Part shown: positions 1 through 11,761 of the stretch, in pieces
How positions within the stretch are numbered: position 1 is the first letter of the stretch
Layout of the letters: every line of letters starts with the position of its first letter
DNA from: Branchiostoma floridae
Taxonomy: Eukaryota; Chordata; Leptocardii; Amphioxiformes; Branchiostomatidae
Reading direction: 5' to 3'
Assembly (NCBI RefSeq): GCF_000003815.2
Contig: NC_049991.1
Coordinates: 13,538,529 to 13,602,528, forward strand
DNA: 64,000 nt
Translations under genes and position numbers: made by a program
Notes under the pieces: generated by a model
Told to the model about the DNA's origin: nothing
Database searches by the model: none
The model's input: the letters and a program-made list of their open reading frames with translations, nothing else

Positions 1-727
1 TTATCGACGTAATGCAGTATAGTGATAAGTATATTTGGAGTTTGCAACATCTGACAGAGGACACTTCTAGTAGTTTTTAGAAGAGGACCGCCGGCGATGC
101 AGGAAATAAAAAGTATTAGACTGCACATTAGTTTTATTGTAGTTGATTCACTTCCGATAAGCAGGACACAAATAAAAGAATAATGAATGGAGGTTGGGGT
201 AGAAAGGAATAGAGAATGATGGTGTGAAGAACTTGGCGGATGAGAGTGGGAGAAGTAAGGATGAGAGTGGGAGAGAACGATAGAGTCAAGGAAGGTTAAG
301 ATGAGATTGGGGATAGTAGGAGGTATGGATATTTATGAACGATGGAGTGAAGGAAAGTTAGGATGAGATTAGGAATAGTAGGAGGTATGCATATGTAAGA
401 AGGAAGAATAGTAGCGCCAATATTGTATAGTGATTGTTATGGTAGGTCTGGACCACCACCCCTATAAGTGGTAGAGTTCGCTAGTGGTTACGTCACGCAC
501 TGTGTGGTGCTGGTTGTTTACCATCATGGAACGGTTCCATAAGAAGTTGTCAATAGACTATGTTGAGTATGTTGACTATGCGTCCACTGTCGTCCTTGAG
601 TATACACCGCACGCGTTCCCTATTAGCGTGGAGTCAGCGGTTGGTCTCCTAGAACCCACACACGCACCAAGAAGCTTGGATGCCACGCAACTCAGGTAAT
701 GATACTAAAAAGAAGAGGCGCGACGGA
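1..727. other. Intergenic, no gene supported
   Basis: I see no supported gene here. Short open frames exist (for example 484-699 on the plus strand), but none has a recognisable domain or splice context. The stretch at about 180-400 is purine-rich. It contains an imperfect tandem duplication with a 61-bp period (277-337 and 338-398), recognisable by the shared word AGTAGGAGGTATG. Confidence 0.5.
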
Positions 728-1112
728 AGGCACCACCCCATAGCTTCATATGGATGAGCCAATCACTGCGCAGAAAGAATAGGTAACTATCTTTCCTGCG
801 CTGTGATTGGCGATGCCTATATTAGGCGAAGACCCAATCCCATATAAAGGCAGGATAGACTATTCACATGCAGTTTGACGGACTCATCCGCACAGCCTGG
901 AATCCGTCGAAGACGTGAACATGGGATAGAAGGAGTGGGACAAGGGAAAAGAGGTAGGCACGATGGAGTGCAGTTTTTCTTTTTCGCCCGCCCGCCCACC
1001 CACCCACTCAGTCTGGGGAATGTTATATGTATCACATCTTCGCGCGACTCCAGGCACCACCCCATAGCTTCATATGGATGAGCCAATCACTGCGCAGAAA
1101 GAATAGGTAACT
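728..1112. repeat. 61-bp direct repeat pair with hairpin
   Basis: The 61 bp at 728-788 recur identically at 1052-1112. The first copy continues into an imperfect palindrome (759-810) in which CCAATCACTGCGCAG pairs with CTGCGCTGTGATTGG. The second copy lacks the right arm. The arrangement looks like a partly deleted or duplicated MITE-like insertion. Copy two ends just before a possible ARPC1 polyadenylation signal. Confidence 0.65.
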
Positions 1113-1113
1113 G

Positions 1114-1119
1114 TTTATT
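1114..1119 (-). promoter_or_regulatory. Candidate ARPC1 poly(A) signal
   Basis: The minus strand reads AATAAA here, about 180 nt downstream of the ARPC1 stop codon (1301-1303). It is the first canonical hexamer I noticed after the stop. No cleavage site can be proven from sequence alone. Confidence 0.45.
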
Positions 1120-1300
1120 GTACTCTCCTCATGTCAAGTTGTTAGGTCTTCTGCCTACCATAAGTATAACATTCCGTCTTTACACTGTGATATCTCATAC
1201 AAACTGTATATCATTTTATATTCCTTCAGTATGTCTATCACATGATAATATTGTACATGTGAAGAGTTAAGAGCAGTTGTCTGCTGATGTTGTCTCTTGT

Positions 1301-4300
1301 CTACATCAGCTTCAGGCCTTGGATAGACTTCTCCAGGGACTGGAAAAGAAGCAACAAGTGATTATTACATTACCCAGATGATATGATAATAGTACAGTGG
1401 AACACAAAAAAGGTGTAATTACGATGTCTTAATGTAATGTGTGAATAAAACATATTCAAATGTGCAATGCTTGTCACAGTGCTTCACTTTGCAATGAAAT
1501 CTGAAGGGGCATAAAACATGTCAGCATCCTCCACATGCTATTTGAAACTTTTTGTTGGCTGGGCGTGAATGTAGTGTTTTGCACACATAATGGCATACAT
1601 TCAATGATATGTTTCCGCATCTAACTGTGGACAATCTTCTCCCTTTTAAAATGCTGAATCAGCAGTTTTTCACAGTTTGTAAGAACATGGTTTGACGGTA
1701 CCTTGAAGTCCCAGATGACCATCTTGCCGTCCATAGCAATGGTGACAAACTTCTCACAGCCGTCCTTGGTGCCAGTGTGCACCATCACCTGACTGGGAGA
1801 GATAAAGGAAAGTTTAACAAAGTCGCTTCAAAAACACACTTGGGAAAAGTTGATCATCAAACCAAACACTTCAGTTTCATCTTGTTGCTTAATTTTTTTG
1901 TGTAGCAGCATCTCATGCTAAAGAGCATGCTTCATTTGCAACACAGCAAGTCTATTATGTCTTGCAGAACTTGTAGAGATGTTTGATTTAATACTTTATT
2001 AGATTTTCCCATTCTTGTAAGCAGCCAACACTAGAGTAATCATGAGTACACTAGAGTACATAAAATTACAACATGAATCTGCCAATAAAAGTCCCTTAAG
2101 CTGACTGGCACTGTGACTGTGGCACTGCCATACTGGGAAACTTTTGCGATGGTTGCATTTTTTACGTCTACTGTACTACAGAATTGTTTCAGTCGTGAAT
2201 TCTAAATACCACGAGATTTACGTTTCCAACATTGTTACATACGTGATGGTGTTCTGGTGGATGGTGTTGGGGTCGGTGGTGGACACCTCGGTGGCAGCCA
2301 TGCGGTCCATGGTCTGGAAGCGCTTCATGGCGGAGATGGTGCTGTCGCCCGACGACTTGCTGCTGCTCTGGTCCAGCTTGTTCAGGAAGGTGATGTTTCC
2401 CTGGTCATCGTGGAGGTACAACATCGGCAGGCAGCCGTGGCCCTGGGAAAACAAGCAAGACTCATACATTAACATTTTTGCTCTCTACTGTCACTGTGTA
2501 TGTATGTTTTTAATTGTAATGTGTAAATATGAATGAGTAGACCACAGGAAGAATAGCCTCTTATGAGGCTAATTGTGGATCTAAATAAACTCAACTCAAC
2601 AATCAGGAACTTCCAGTATGATATTGGAGATTTCAATTGTACACATGTCAAAAGTTATTGGACATACTGGGCTGACCTAAAGTCTGCTCTTCATTTCAAC
2701 TTGACTGATACTGTAGTAAATCAATGGTGATTTTATATGGCCTCTCTCAGTCAATATTGACTGCTCTGGTCATCAGTACTACAGCATTGGCTATGACTAA
2801 ACAGCTCTATACAAGAATGACAGTCTCTGCCACATAAGGCACATCTGTACGTTGATCTACAAATGTAGCTCTGTAGCAAAGTTGGTGATGTGATTATCTA
2901 CTTCTACTGCTAAATGGGAATCATGTCATCAGAAATGTTTATGGCCAAGAATATATTCTATATGGAAAAAGGAAAGACTTTTCTCATCATCCCACAATTC
3001 CCTTTACAACGTGCATTTGTGAACTTACCGCGACCACCAAGCTGTTGTTGGTGACCCAGGTACAGGACAGGAAGGGGAGGAACTCAGTCTTAGTGGAGGA
3101 CTGGACCATGCCGTTAGCTGAGTCCACCACAGACAGGCTGCTGTCATGGCCCACCCAGCACAGCTTCTCTCCAGAACCACTGAAGCACACAGAGTGCACC
3201 CAGCCACCTGTAGCATTGGGGAAAGTTACAGAATGGTCTTCATTTTCGTTCCTTGTTTATTTTGGTAAAGTCAACCAAAGTAGTAAAATGTTAAACAGTT
3301 CCTTGCAGTGTATACTACCATATCTGTTTCAGTCAGTCTATAATGTTTTAGATTAGGACAAATACTATGCAACAAAAAAAAAGTTGTTTTTCTTTTTTAC
3401 AGTACAAAATGTTCAAAAAATCTTCATCATTGTCATGTTTTAGACACACTACAGTGACCAAAATACAACAATGTACATTTTGTATTAGAGATATTTTAGA
3501 AATGTTTACACAAGTTTATATTTCCTAGGTAGTTCAATATGTATTTATCTGTCTTTGAATTTTTGTTGAAAGTTGTTTTGTAGAAGTAGACAACAGTTAG
3601 ATGATCCAAACATCCCAATGGTAGGAAATTTATGTTTCCATGTTTAACACAGTCTTTCCATGTTGTGTGACTGGTACTCACCCCCATATGGTGAGTTGGA
3701 GAACTCCGACATGAGGTTACCAAAGGGCATCTTACTGCCCCAGCTGGTGGGGCTGGGCTTCTTCTCCACCTCCTTCACATAGGCTGAGAACACCCTGAGA
3801 AAAAAATAAACAACAACAGCTGAATCAGTGCATGTCCGACCAATACGGACAAACACATCACTACAGTTTAGACATTCAGTCACATTCAATATTAAAATTC
3901 ACAGGCTAATTATTTCTTTGAAAGTCTAATTTCTAAAAAATTATTACAATGCAAACATAGCTAAACTGTTTGTGTCAATTTTACTGTTGATGTGTGATAT
4001 CAAAATTCAACACCTAATCATTCCTTCGAAAGTCTAAGTTTCCATACATTACAACAATGAAAATTCAGGACTGTTTCTGCCAAATTTACAACTGATGTGT
4101 GACATAAAAATTCAAAAGCTAATCATTCCTTTGAAAGTCTAATCTTTGACACAGTACTGAAATCAAAACATAACTAATTCGGGGCTGTTTCAGTCAAATC
4201 TACAGATATTGTGTCTTATTTACTCTTACCTTGCCTTGAAGTCCGATGACCCAGCAGCCAGCAGAATGTTGTTGGGGTGCCAATCCAGACTAAGAGAAGA

Positions 4301-7300
4301 AAATTCAATATGAAGCTGAGGTATTAAACTTCTTCCCTAAAAGCCTCATCTAAAATAGACACTCTTCTAGAACTGATTAAATCACATTTGATGATGAGAT
4401 ATGTCAATTTTGATAGCATATTTAGATTCAGCATGTTCCAAAACCCCCAAGATACAAAGTTTGTTGCAATTGATCAAAGCATTTGAGAAATATTGAGATT
4501 TTGCATATTTAATGAGGGGACTTAGAAAATTTTGTGACAGTCTCGTTTGGCGTACCGGCAGGAAATGTAAATATTTGCTATAGTTCAGGATTACGTAGCT
4601 CAGGAAGTAATGATGGGACATGGCTGTTTTTTGTACAGGATTTAATATCACCACAATAAAGTCATGTAAAGGTGAATTGCTGACTGTGTGATGTTCTATT
4701 CTTACGATATAACAGTTTGAAAAACGAGAAAAATGGCATATCTAACAAATGCGTAAAATCCGAGGCCCAAAAATTGAAACTTACATTGCCAATATCTCAG
4801 CTATACAACATCCAATTTACTTCAAACAAAGACCATTTTGTTTCTTTCAGTGAGCTCTTTCTGATTAGCTAAATTGTGAATGGCATACAACAACTTTAAT
4901 TTTTTGTCCAATACCCCTAATTGTAGTCTCTTTTGAATTTTGCTCTCAGTTAGATTTTCATCAGCATTTGAGGCTGAAATACCAGCAAAATGAATGTGCA
5001 AAAATCTATATTTCCCCCTACTTCCTGGGACAGTAAAAATAATGAAGTTCTCCTCACCATGTGATAGTGGATCTGATTGGCTTCTTGATGTGCTTGCTGA
5101 CCCACCAGTTGTTCTCCTCCTCAAAATAGCAGACCGAGATGAGGCGGGACCCGCTCCCAACCGCAAACTTGTTCTCTAAACAGATAAAGACTTGTTAGCA
5201 TTGCGTTATTCTTGTATAAGCGTCTTCAGGTATTTTATTTGTACTATTATCATCATTCTGTTGAAAGATTCCCAAACTTTCCTGTTTTTTTTGTTCTTTG
5301 AAACATAAAAAAAAGACTTGTTAGTATCACACTTCTTTGAAACATCTAAAACTAGCCTGCTGGTACTACAATAGTACAAAATACCACCAAATACATTGTA
5401 CATTGGTCCACAAAGACTAGTACTACCAGGAGTTTCAAAACACAAGGCCACGGGAGACCCCCAAAGCACTGGAAGGACCAAATTACCATAGACACTAGAA
5501 TGAGTCTTAAGTTTGTTGAAACAAGTGCAAAGGACTGTCCTGATGGAGAGGAGCAAGGGGCCAGTCCCTGTCACTTAGGCAGGGCAGGCAGGTACTTGTA
5601 AGTGGCTGATACCAGGGCAATACTGACCTAGGGGAGACCACTTGTAAGTGGCTTATACCAGGGTAATACTGACCTAGGGGTGACCACTTGACGCAGGTAG
5701 CAGCACGGTTGATGCGCAGGATAACCAGGGTCGGGCGCCAGGAGCCGTCCTGGAGCACCCACACATAAGCATTCCGGTCCTGCAGAACAACACAACTTTC
5801 TCACATTACCGGTCATGTTAGCATGGAAGCTCATCTGTGTTGGTAGTAATCTTAGTACAATGCTAAACTTTCTTCCAACACAAAGGTATACATGGATCAA
5901 TTTTGGCTTCTTCCGATCCTGAAAACGATGACAGTGGTCATTGAAAATTTGACCTGTGTACCCCTTAGTGTACTATGATTGCCAGTTATGACTGACACTG
6001 TACCTGCACATGAGCCCTTGTAAATATATTATTTGTTTAACCAAATATATTCAAGTATTAATTAACTGCATTTCTGTGCTATGCCAATGCTTCAAGGAAT
6101 TGCTTCTATAAACTCAGAAGTCATCATACACATGTACTAGTACTTAACATCCAAAGAATATTGATTTGTTATATTTTTTTGATATCCTAGAATTTGCTTT
6201 TTTCAATGGTATGTTTGAGTTAAAGACAACAAATGTCTTTCTTCTGTTTCTTTTTACAAAGAAGCAATACTCACAGCACCACATGTCACAATCCGGTTGG
6301 AGTTCGGGGCCCAGTCGATGCCGGTCACGCACTGGCCGTGCTGAGAAGAAAACACAAACAATCATTAACATGCATGTTCTAATCATTCATTTTCAAGCTA
6401 TACATCATGGGAAAAGTGAGTAATCCATAACAGCGCAACTATCTACCAGCACATTGCCTATTGTCCATGGTAGAAAGTAGACAATGTGAATGTAACTTAC
6501 ATCTACCAAAAATAAGATATTTTCTGACCAAAATACACCTTTTAAACAATTACATTGTACTAGAATTTCACCTATCCAAACAAATGTCAGACATGCACAC
6601 ATGCATTACAGAGGAAGTCTTTGTGGTAAGTCAGGTTCAGTTAATATGCAATGCATATACAATGTATGAGTGATTTATAAATGAAAACTTAGTCGAATGA
6701 AAGCATGTACCCGGTATCTAATGTACTTAAGGTTGAGGAAAATACCTACATTGAACTCACAAACATAGTACTTAGTAGTCAGTTAGAATCAAAATACACT
6801 TGCTGTCTTGAGTTCTAATCAAAGCCAAAAGCTCACACATTTATGCAAGTAAGTTAGTAACACTGCAAAATGTTAGTACATTATTTTTAATGGCATTACT
6901 ATTAATACTATTAGATTCTAGAAATAATATCTCAAGAGAGTACTGAGAGAAAGGAAGAAAGAACAATAACATTGTATGGCTACCACTAAAGAAAGATTAT
7001 TAAAAACCAAAAACCAGGCCGAGGGGATGCAACACTCTACGAACACACGCAGTAGCGAGTCAAGAGAAGAGAAATCCGTGACTTACTGCATTGTTGTGCT
7101 GACCAAAACCACAGTGTGTGCAGAGAGACAAAGAAAAGACAGGAAAGGCACAAGGAATGAGACGGAGATGCAGGGAGGACACGGGAGACAGAGGGTTCAG
7201 ACGAGGGGAAAAAGTTACCAGGAACAAAAAGAGACAACAAAATGAATTCTTGTAACACCTGCACAGTGCACACACATACTTTTGTATAAACTATTTTTGC

Positions 7301-8575
7301 AATAATCAACCATTGAAGAATAGTTGTAAAAATTGGTTTTACTTTTCACAATTAATATACCATCCTGGATGTAACCAATCAAAACTATTGTAAAATCAGA
7401 GTTATATTCAGGCAAATTATTTCTCAAATTTGTCTGCAATTTTCATTCATTGAAATATTGATAACAGATGCATTGATCAATACATGTATAATCTACAAAA
7501 TATAATACAGTTTGTGTACTAGATTCAGAAAATTGATTATAATAACAATGTCCATTTCTGAATGGTTCAACTCAACAAGCCTTTCAAAACTTCATAAAAT
7601 ACAGTTTCCCGATACTTCATGTAGACATCAAGATCAAACTACATGCCATCCTTACCTCCTTTAGCTCATGGATTTTCTCCCAGCTCTTCCCACGTGACTC
7701 ATAGATGTGGACCTCGCTGTTGTTTGGGGACAGAGCCACCTCTGCAACATAAATGAGAACTTCATCAGTTATTTTCTCCTGTATAATTCTCATCAATATC
7801 ATGGCATAAGAGGTAACATAAATTGTGTTGAGATGGCATGAATGTACAAACATAACCAGGGCTCGAAATACCACCTCACCTGCATATGTAGGTTAGTGCA
7901 GGTAAAATTGGAGCTGTGCAGGTATTTCTGGTGTCTACCTGCACCTAACCTGCACTGGTCCAAACTGAGTTTTATACACAAATGTCCTGTAATGTAGGTG
8001 TATGTGGATTGTTATCAGCTGCATTGAATGTTACCACCTATAAAGTATAAAAGAAAAAATAGCAATGGTTCCTGAATGTTTTTTGTATGATCCATACTTC
8101 GGAGTTCCTAATTCAGAGTGGTGCAGGTAAAATTTGTCTGGTGCAGGTAATTTTCAATGTTACCTGCACCAGTGCAGGTATGCAGAAAAAAGTATTTCGA
8201 ACCCTGATAACCTACAGGAACCAATGTAAACAAATACAGTAAATGGTTTAACTTAACTCTGTCCTGAGTTATTATCATGTATCAGGGGTAGCAAACAAGT
8301 TTTCTATATGAGTATGATCAGGGTAGGATCTTTGTTGCATATCCTCTCCACCCCTGCTGGCTGATTCAAGTTTAACTTGAATACAGAATCAGCCAGCAGA
8401 TGTTGGAGAGGATATGCAACAAAGATTCTATCCTGATTCATACTCATATAGAAAACTTGGGATAAATCCTTAGAACCATAGCTCTATTTGAGTATGTTTT
8501 ATACATACGTGAGCAGTCCTTGTTAAAGGAAGCACAGGTGACAGGGCCGTACCCAAAGATGTGCTGCTGTGTCAT
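1301..8575 (-). CDS. ARPC1: Actin-related protein 2/3 complex subunit 1
   Basis: Seven-blade WD40 subunit of the Arp2/3 complex, which nucleates branched actin filaments in the cytoplasm. Eleven coding exons: 8509-8575, 7656-7741, 6275-6340, 5674-5779, 5058-5175, 4230-4289, 3682-3794, 3029-3207, 2243-2442, 1702-1792 and 1301-1339. All junctions are GT/AG with matching phases and sum to 375 codons including the stop, so 374 aa, against about 370-372 in vertebrate ARPC1A/B. Family landmarks are [10 protein letters not shown] (exon 2), VTGIDWAP and NRIVTCG (exon 3), [13 protein letters not shown] (exon 4), [10 protein letters not shown] (exon 5), LDWHPNN (exon 6), [18 protein letters not shown] (exon 7), [12 protein letters not shown] (exon 8) and [11 protein letters not shown] (exon 10). 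The start ATG at 8575 gives an N terminus ([14 protein letters not shown]) that aligns with the family. The exon 10 donor (GTACCG) is weak; reading through it would give an unrelated tail. Vertebrates have two paralogues; only one is visible here. Confidence 0.96.
3890..4219. repeat. Intronic minisatellite, about 105-113 bp period
   Basis: Three imperfect tandem copies (about 3890-4002, 4003-4105, 4106-4219) lie in the ARPC1 intron between exons 6 and 7. Each carries an AAAATTCA start, a CTAATCATTCCTTTGAAAGTCTAA-like core (shortened here) and a CTGTTTCTGTCAA-like end. Divergence between copies suggests an old duplication. Confidence 0.6.
5594..5685. repeat. 46-bp tandem duplication at an ARPC1 splice donor
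   Basis: Two 46-bp copies (5594-5639, 5640-5685) differ by a few substitutions. The copy nearer the exon contains the working exon 4 donor (exon end 5674). The other copy, inside the intron, repeats the same CTAGGTCAGT donor context, so a decoy donor sits 46 nt downstream of the real one. Confidence 0.7.
7087..7098 (-). other. Candidate 12-nt optional microexon in ARPC1
   Basis: Between ARPC1 exons 2 and 3 the minus strand has ...GGTCAG, then 12 nt (CACAACAATGCA), then GTAAGT, an ideal donor. Including it would add HNNA in frame at a phase-0 junction. Skipping it gives a protein with the same length as the family at this position ([12 protein letters not shown]), so the constitutive form probably lacks it. 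The polypyrimidine tract is only moderate. Confidence 0.3.
7857..8206. mobile_element. MITE with CAGGG(C/T)TCGAAATAC-type TIRs
   Basis: A roughly 350-bp element in ARPC1 intron 1 begins CAGGGCTCGAAATAC and ends GTATTTCGAACCCTG, an inverted pair with one or two mismatches. The interior is rich in GTGCAGGTA repeats in both orientations. ATAACC occurs at both edges (7852-7857 and 8207-8212) and may be a short target duplication. No open frame for a transposase is present, so it is non-autonomous. Confidence 0.65.
8296..8459. mobile_element. Near-perfect 164-bp hairpin (MITE-like)
   Basis: Both halves of this stretch are reverse complements over about 75-80 bp. The ends are CAAGTTTTCTATATGAGTAT and ATACTCATATAGAAAACTTG, and the loop is near AAGTTTAACTTG. 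It lies in ARPC1 intron 1. A young foldback MITE is most likely; a hairpin RNA origin cannot be excluded. Confidence 0.6.
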
Positions 8576-8714
8576 CGTTGTTAGAGGGTGGAACAGTCAC
8601 ACTTGTTCTTGTAAATATGTTACAATAAATACTGAAACAACAGTAGAAGCAAAGTGTTTTTCCAAGTTTTAAAAATAACTCAAGAATGCAATGAATTTGC
8701 CAAAGATTCTGAGG

Positions 8715-8967
8715 ATAAGCTCTTTTGCTGATTTCACTGCACATGTGTGTGCGACAGTAAATCCGGGTAATAAGTCAAAGATAAAGGCCCCTGAATGTAA
8801 AGGTTCTGTCATTATGCAGGCACCATCACTTTCCTGACATTCTTATGCAAAATCTTAACAATGGTCAAGACATGTCTGTTTACATCTGAGGGGCCTTTAC
8901 CTTTGACATATTACACAGGATTCCTTGTCACCCGCATATGCGTAGTGAAATCTGCGAAAGAGCTTAT
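8715..8967. mobile_element. MITE upstream of ARPC1
   Basis: Inverted arms of about 85 bp run from ATAAGCTCTTTTGCTGATTT at the left to AAATCTGCGAAAGAGCTTAT at the right. Both arms contain the words AAAGGCCCCT and TCAAAG. The element lies immediately 5' of the ARPC1 start codon. Its TIR has the same general layout as the larger element at 9082-11761, so the two are probably related families. Confidence 0.6.
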
Positions 8968-9251
8968 TCTGGGACTCTTATTCTGTATATGTACTTACAT
9001 ATATATGTTGCAAAGATCATATGTTATGTAATCTATAAGTATGCATAATCATGCATATGAGACAAGCCCGGAAGAGGAGTTATAAGCCTTCTCACATTAG
9101 TTAGGACGCATGTGCGGCGACAGGAATTCTAGGTAATATGTCAAAGGGTAAGGCACACAAAAAGTAAACAGTCCTTGTCTTTATCATTGTTTCGATTTGC
9201 ATAACAATGTCCAGATGGCTTTTGTTTTCTTTCTGTGTGCCTTACCCTTTG

Positions 9252-9729
9252 AGGTCTCATAACACAGTAATTATCCGCGACCCCCGTCCCCAAAAGTAGT
9301 TCGGGTTAAAATAGTGCATCGCGGTACTTGCAAAGGCCGTATTCCTTCTTCCGTGCACGACAGCGAGGTGGAATCTATGGTGAATAGTAGAGGAATACAT
9401 CGGTGTTCATACTGTATAAGTTGGATTACGTCGCTTTTTCGGCCGGCGGGAATTTGCGCCTTGATATGTTACCGGCACTTCCTGTTCGCCGCCTGCAGTT
9501 CCATGACCTCCGCTGGGGGTCAAATCAAAGTGTCTGTTATAGAAAAACGAGCCGGCAAATCTATGCTCATCTTCAGATATTTTGTAGCTTGTACCCTCAA
9601 CTTCAACATACTAAATTCTTGTGAATTGTATCTGCACCCTACTATAGGTTTTGAGTCGTCGAACCACCTCACTTTGGGGTCCTTAACCATGTAAATCCCC
9701 ATACCCGAAAAACTGTGTTCTGAGACCTT
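9252..9729. repeat. 478-bp module, copy 1
   Basis: First of three modules bounded by AGGTCTCA and TGAGACCT inverted ends. The 126-codon plus frame and its 73-codon overlap are the same in all three copies. Confidence 0.75.
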
Positions 9730-10240
9730 CATCCACAGCGTGAATTCCCCAGGGACGGACAAGCACATTAAATTTGACCGACATATTAGTAATTGACCTC
9801 GGCTGACTTGAACTGTAACATTTTCGTTACCGTCTGACCCGCCGTTACCATGGCAACGGCCGCCTAGACCGTTCCCTATGCTTAAGTATAGGACTTAGTG
9901 CGGTCTAAAGCCCGCTCGACTCCCCCCCCCCCCCTTTTTCCGCCCTAAAAAGGACAAACCCCCAACCCCAACCACTCAAAACGGTAGAATGTGGTCTGGC
10001 AAGCTCCTTATAACAGAAAAAGTCAACCAGAATATTAAATTTGTTGAGATAATGAGACCAATTAGCGGCCCCTCAAATAGTCCTTGTACAGTGCCGACAC
10101 CTGTGCTAGGCGCCAAAGTGCAAAGTTGGCCATAGGGTAAGGCACACAAAAAGTAAACAGTCCTTGTCTTTATCATTGTTTCGATTTGCATAACAATGTC
10201 CAGATGGCTTTTGTTTTCTTTCTGTGTGCCTTACCCTTTG

Positions 10241-10718
10241 AGGTCTCATAACACAGTAATTATCCGCGACCCCCGTCCCCAAAAGTAGTTCGGGTTAAAA
10301 TAGTGCATCGCGGTACTTGCAAAGGCCGTATTCCTTCTTCCGTGCACGACAGCGAGGTGGAATCTATGGTGAATAGTAGAGGAATACATCGGTGTTCATA
10401 CTGTATAAGTTGGATTACGTCGCTTTTTCGGCCGGCGGGAATTTGCGCCTTGATATGTTACCGGCACTTCCTGTTCGCCGCCTGCAGTTCCATGACCTCC
10501 GCTGGGGGTCAAATCAAAGTGTCTGTTATAGAAAAACGAGCCGGCAAATCTATGCTCATCTTCAGATATTTTGTAGCTTGTACCCTCAACTTCAACATAC
10601 TAAATTCTTGTGAATTGTATCTGCACCCTACTATAGGTTTTGAGTCGTCGAACCACCTCACTTTGGGGTCCTTAACCATGTAAATCCCCATACCCGAAAA
10701 ACTGTGTTCTGAGACCTT
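10241..10718. repeat. 478-bp module, copy 2
   Basis: Second module, 989 bp after the first. The spacer following it (to about 11220) repeats the spacer after copy 1 but then diverges where copy 1's spacer runs into the second 106-bp hairpin. Confidence 0.75.
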
Positions 10719-11222
10719 CATCCACAGCGTGAATTCCCCAGGGACGGACAAGCACATTAAATTTGACCGATATATTAGTAATTGACCTCGGCTGACTTGA
10801 ACTGTAACATTTTCGTTACCGTCTGACCCGCCGTTACCATGGCAACGGCCGCCTAGACCGTTCCCTATGCTTAAGTATAGGACTTAGTGCGGTCTAAAGC
10901 CCGCTCGACTCCCCCCCCCCCTTTCCGCCCTAAAAAAGACAAACCCCCAACCCCAATCAATCAGAACGGTAAAATGTGGTCTGGCAAGCTCCTTATAACA
11001 GAAAAAGTCAACCAGAATATTAAATTTGTTGAGATAATGAGACCAATTAGCGGCCCCTCAGATAGTCCTTGTACAGTGCCGACACCTGTGCTAGGCGCCA
11101 AAGTGCAAAGTTGGCCATATCTCAGGAACCATTTGGATTTCTGATCTAAAATTTGGTACGGTTTTGTATCTTGACTAGTTTTATTGTATGAACGTAAAGA
11201 AATCCAAGGTCAAGTTGGCTTA

Positions 11223-11700
11223 AGGTCTCATAACACAGTAATTATCCGCGACCCCCGTCCCCAAAAGTAGTTCGGGTTAAAATAGTGCATCGCGGTACTT
11301 GCAAAGGCCGTATTCCTTCTTCCGTGCACGACAGCGAGGTGGAATCTATGGTGAATAGTAGAGGAATACATCGGTGTTCATACTGTATAAGTTGGATTAC
11401 GTCGCTTTTTCGGCCGGCGGGAATTTGCGCCTTGATATGTTACCGGCACTTCCTGTTCGCCGCCTGCAGTTCCATGACCTCCGCTGGGGGTCAAATCAAA
11501 GTGTCTGTTATAGAAAAACGAGCCGGCAAATCTATGCTCATCTTCAGATATTTTGTAGCTTGTACCCTCAACTTCAACATACTAAATTCTTGTGAATTGT
11601 ATCTGCACCCTACTATAGGTTTTGAGTCGTCGAACCACCTCACTTTGGGGTCCTTAACCATGTAAATCCCCATACCCGAAAAACTGTGTTCTGAGACCTT
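11223..11700. repeat. 478-bp module, copy 3
   Basis: Third module, 982 bp after the second. It abuts the right TIR directly, so the minus-strand frame that continues past the module in copies 1 and 2 is cut short here. Confidence 0.75.
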
Positions 11701-11761
11701 GACATATTACCTAGAATTCCTGTCGCCGCACATGCGCCCTAACTAATGTGAGAAGGCTTAT

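Larger units (their letters stand above)
9082..11761. mobile_element. Composite TIR element with three internal repeats
   Basis: The ends are inverted copies about 60 bp long: ATAAGCCTTCTCACATTAGT at 9082 and ACTAATGTGAGAAGGCTTAT ending at 11761. Both extend through a CGACAGGAATTCTAGGTAAT-type block. Between them lie three 478-bp modules (9252-9729, 10241-10718, 11223-11700), two 106-108-bp hairpins (9143-9250 and 10134-10239) and spacer sequence. The modules themselves begin AGGTCTCA and end TGAGACCT. Their near-identity points to recent amplification inside the element. No transposase was recognised. A plus-strand frame of 126 codons and a minus-strand frame of up to 82 codons occur in each module, but neither resembles a family I know. 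Confidence 0.7.

Noticed and set aside
9314-9694. 126-codon plus-strand frame present three times
   Set aside because: Identity follows from DNA-level duplication; composition is low-information and no domain is visible.
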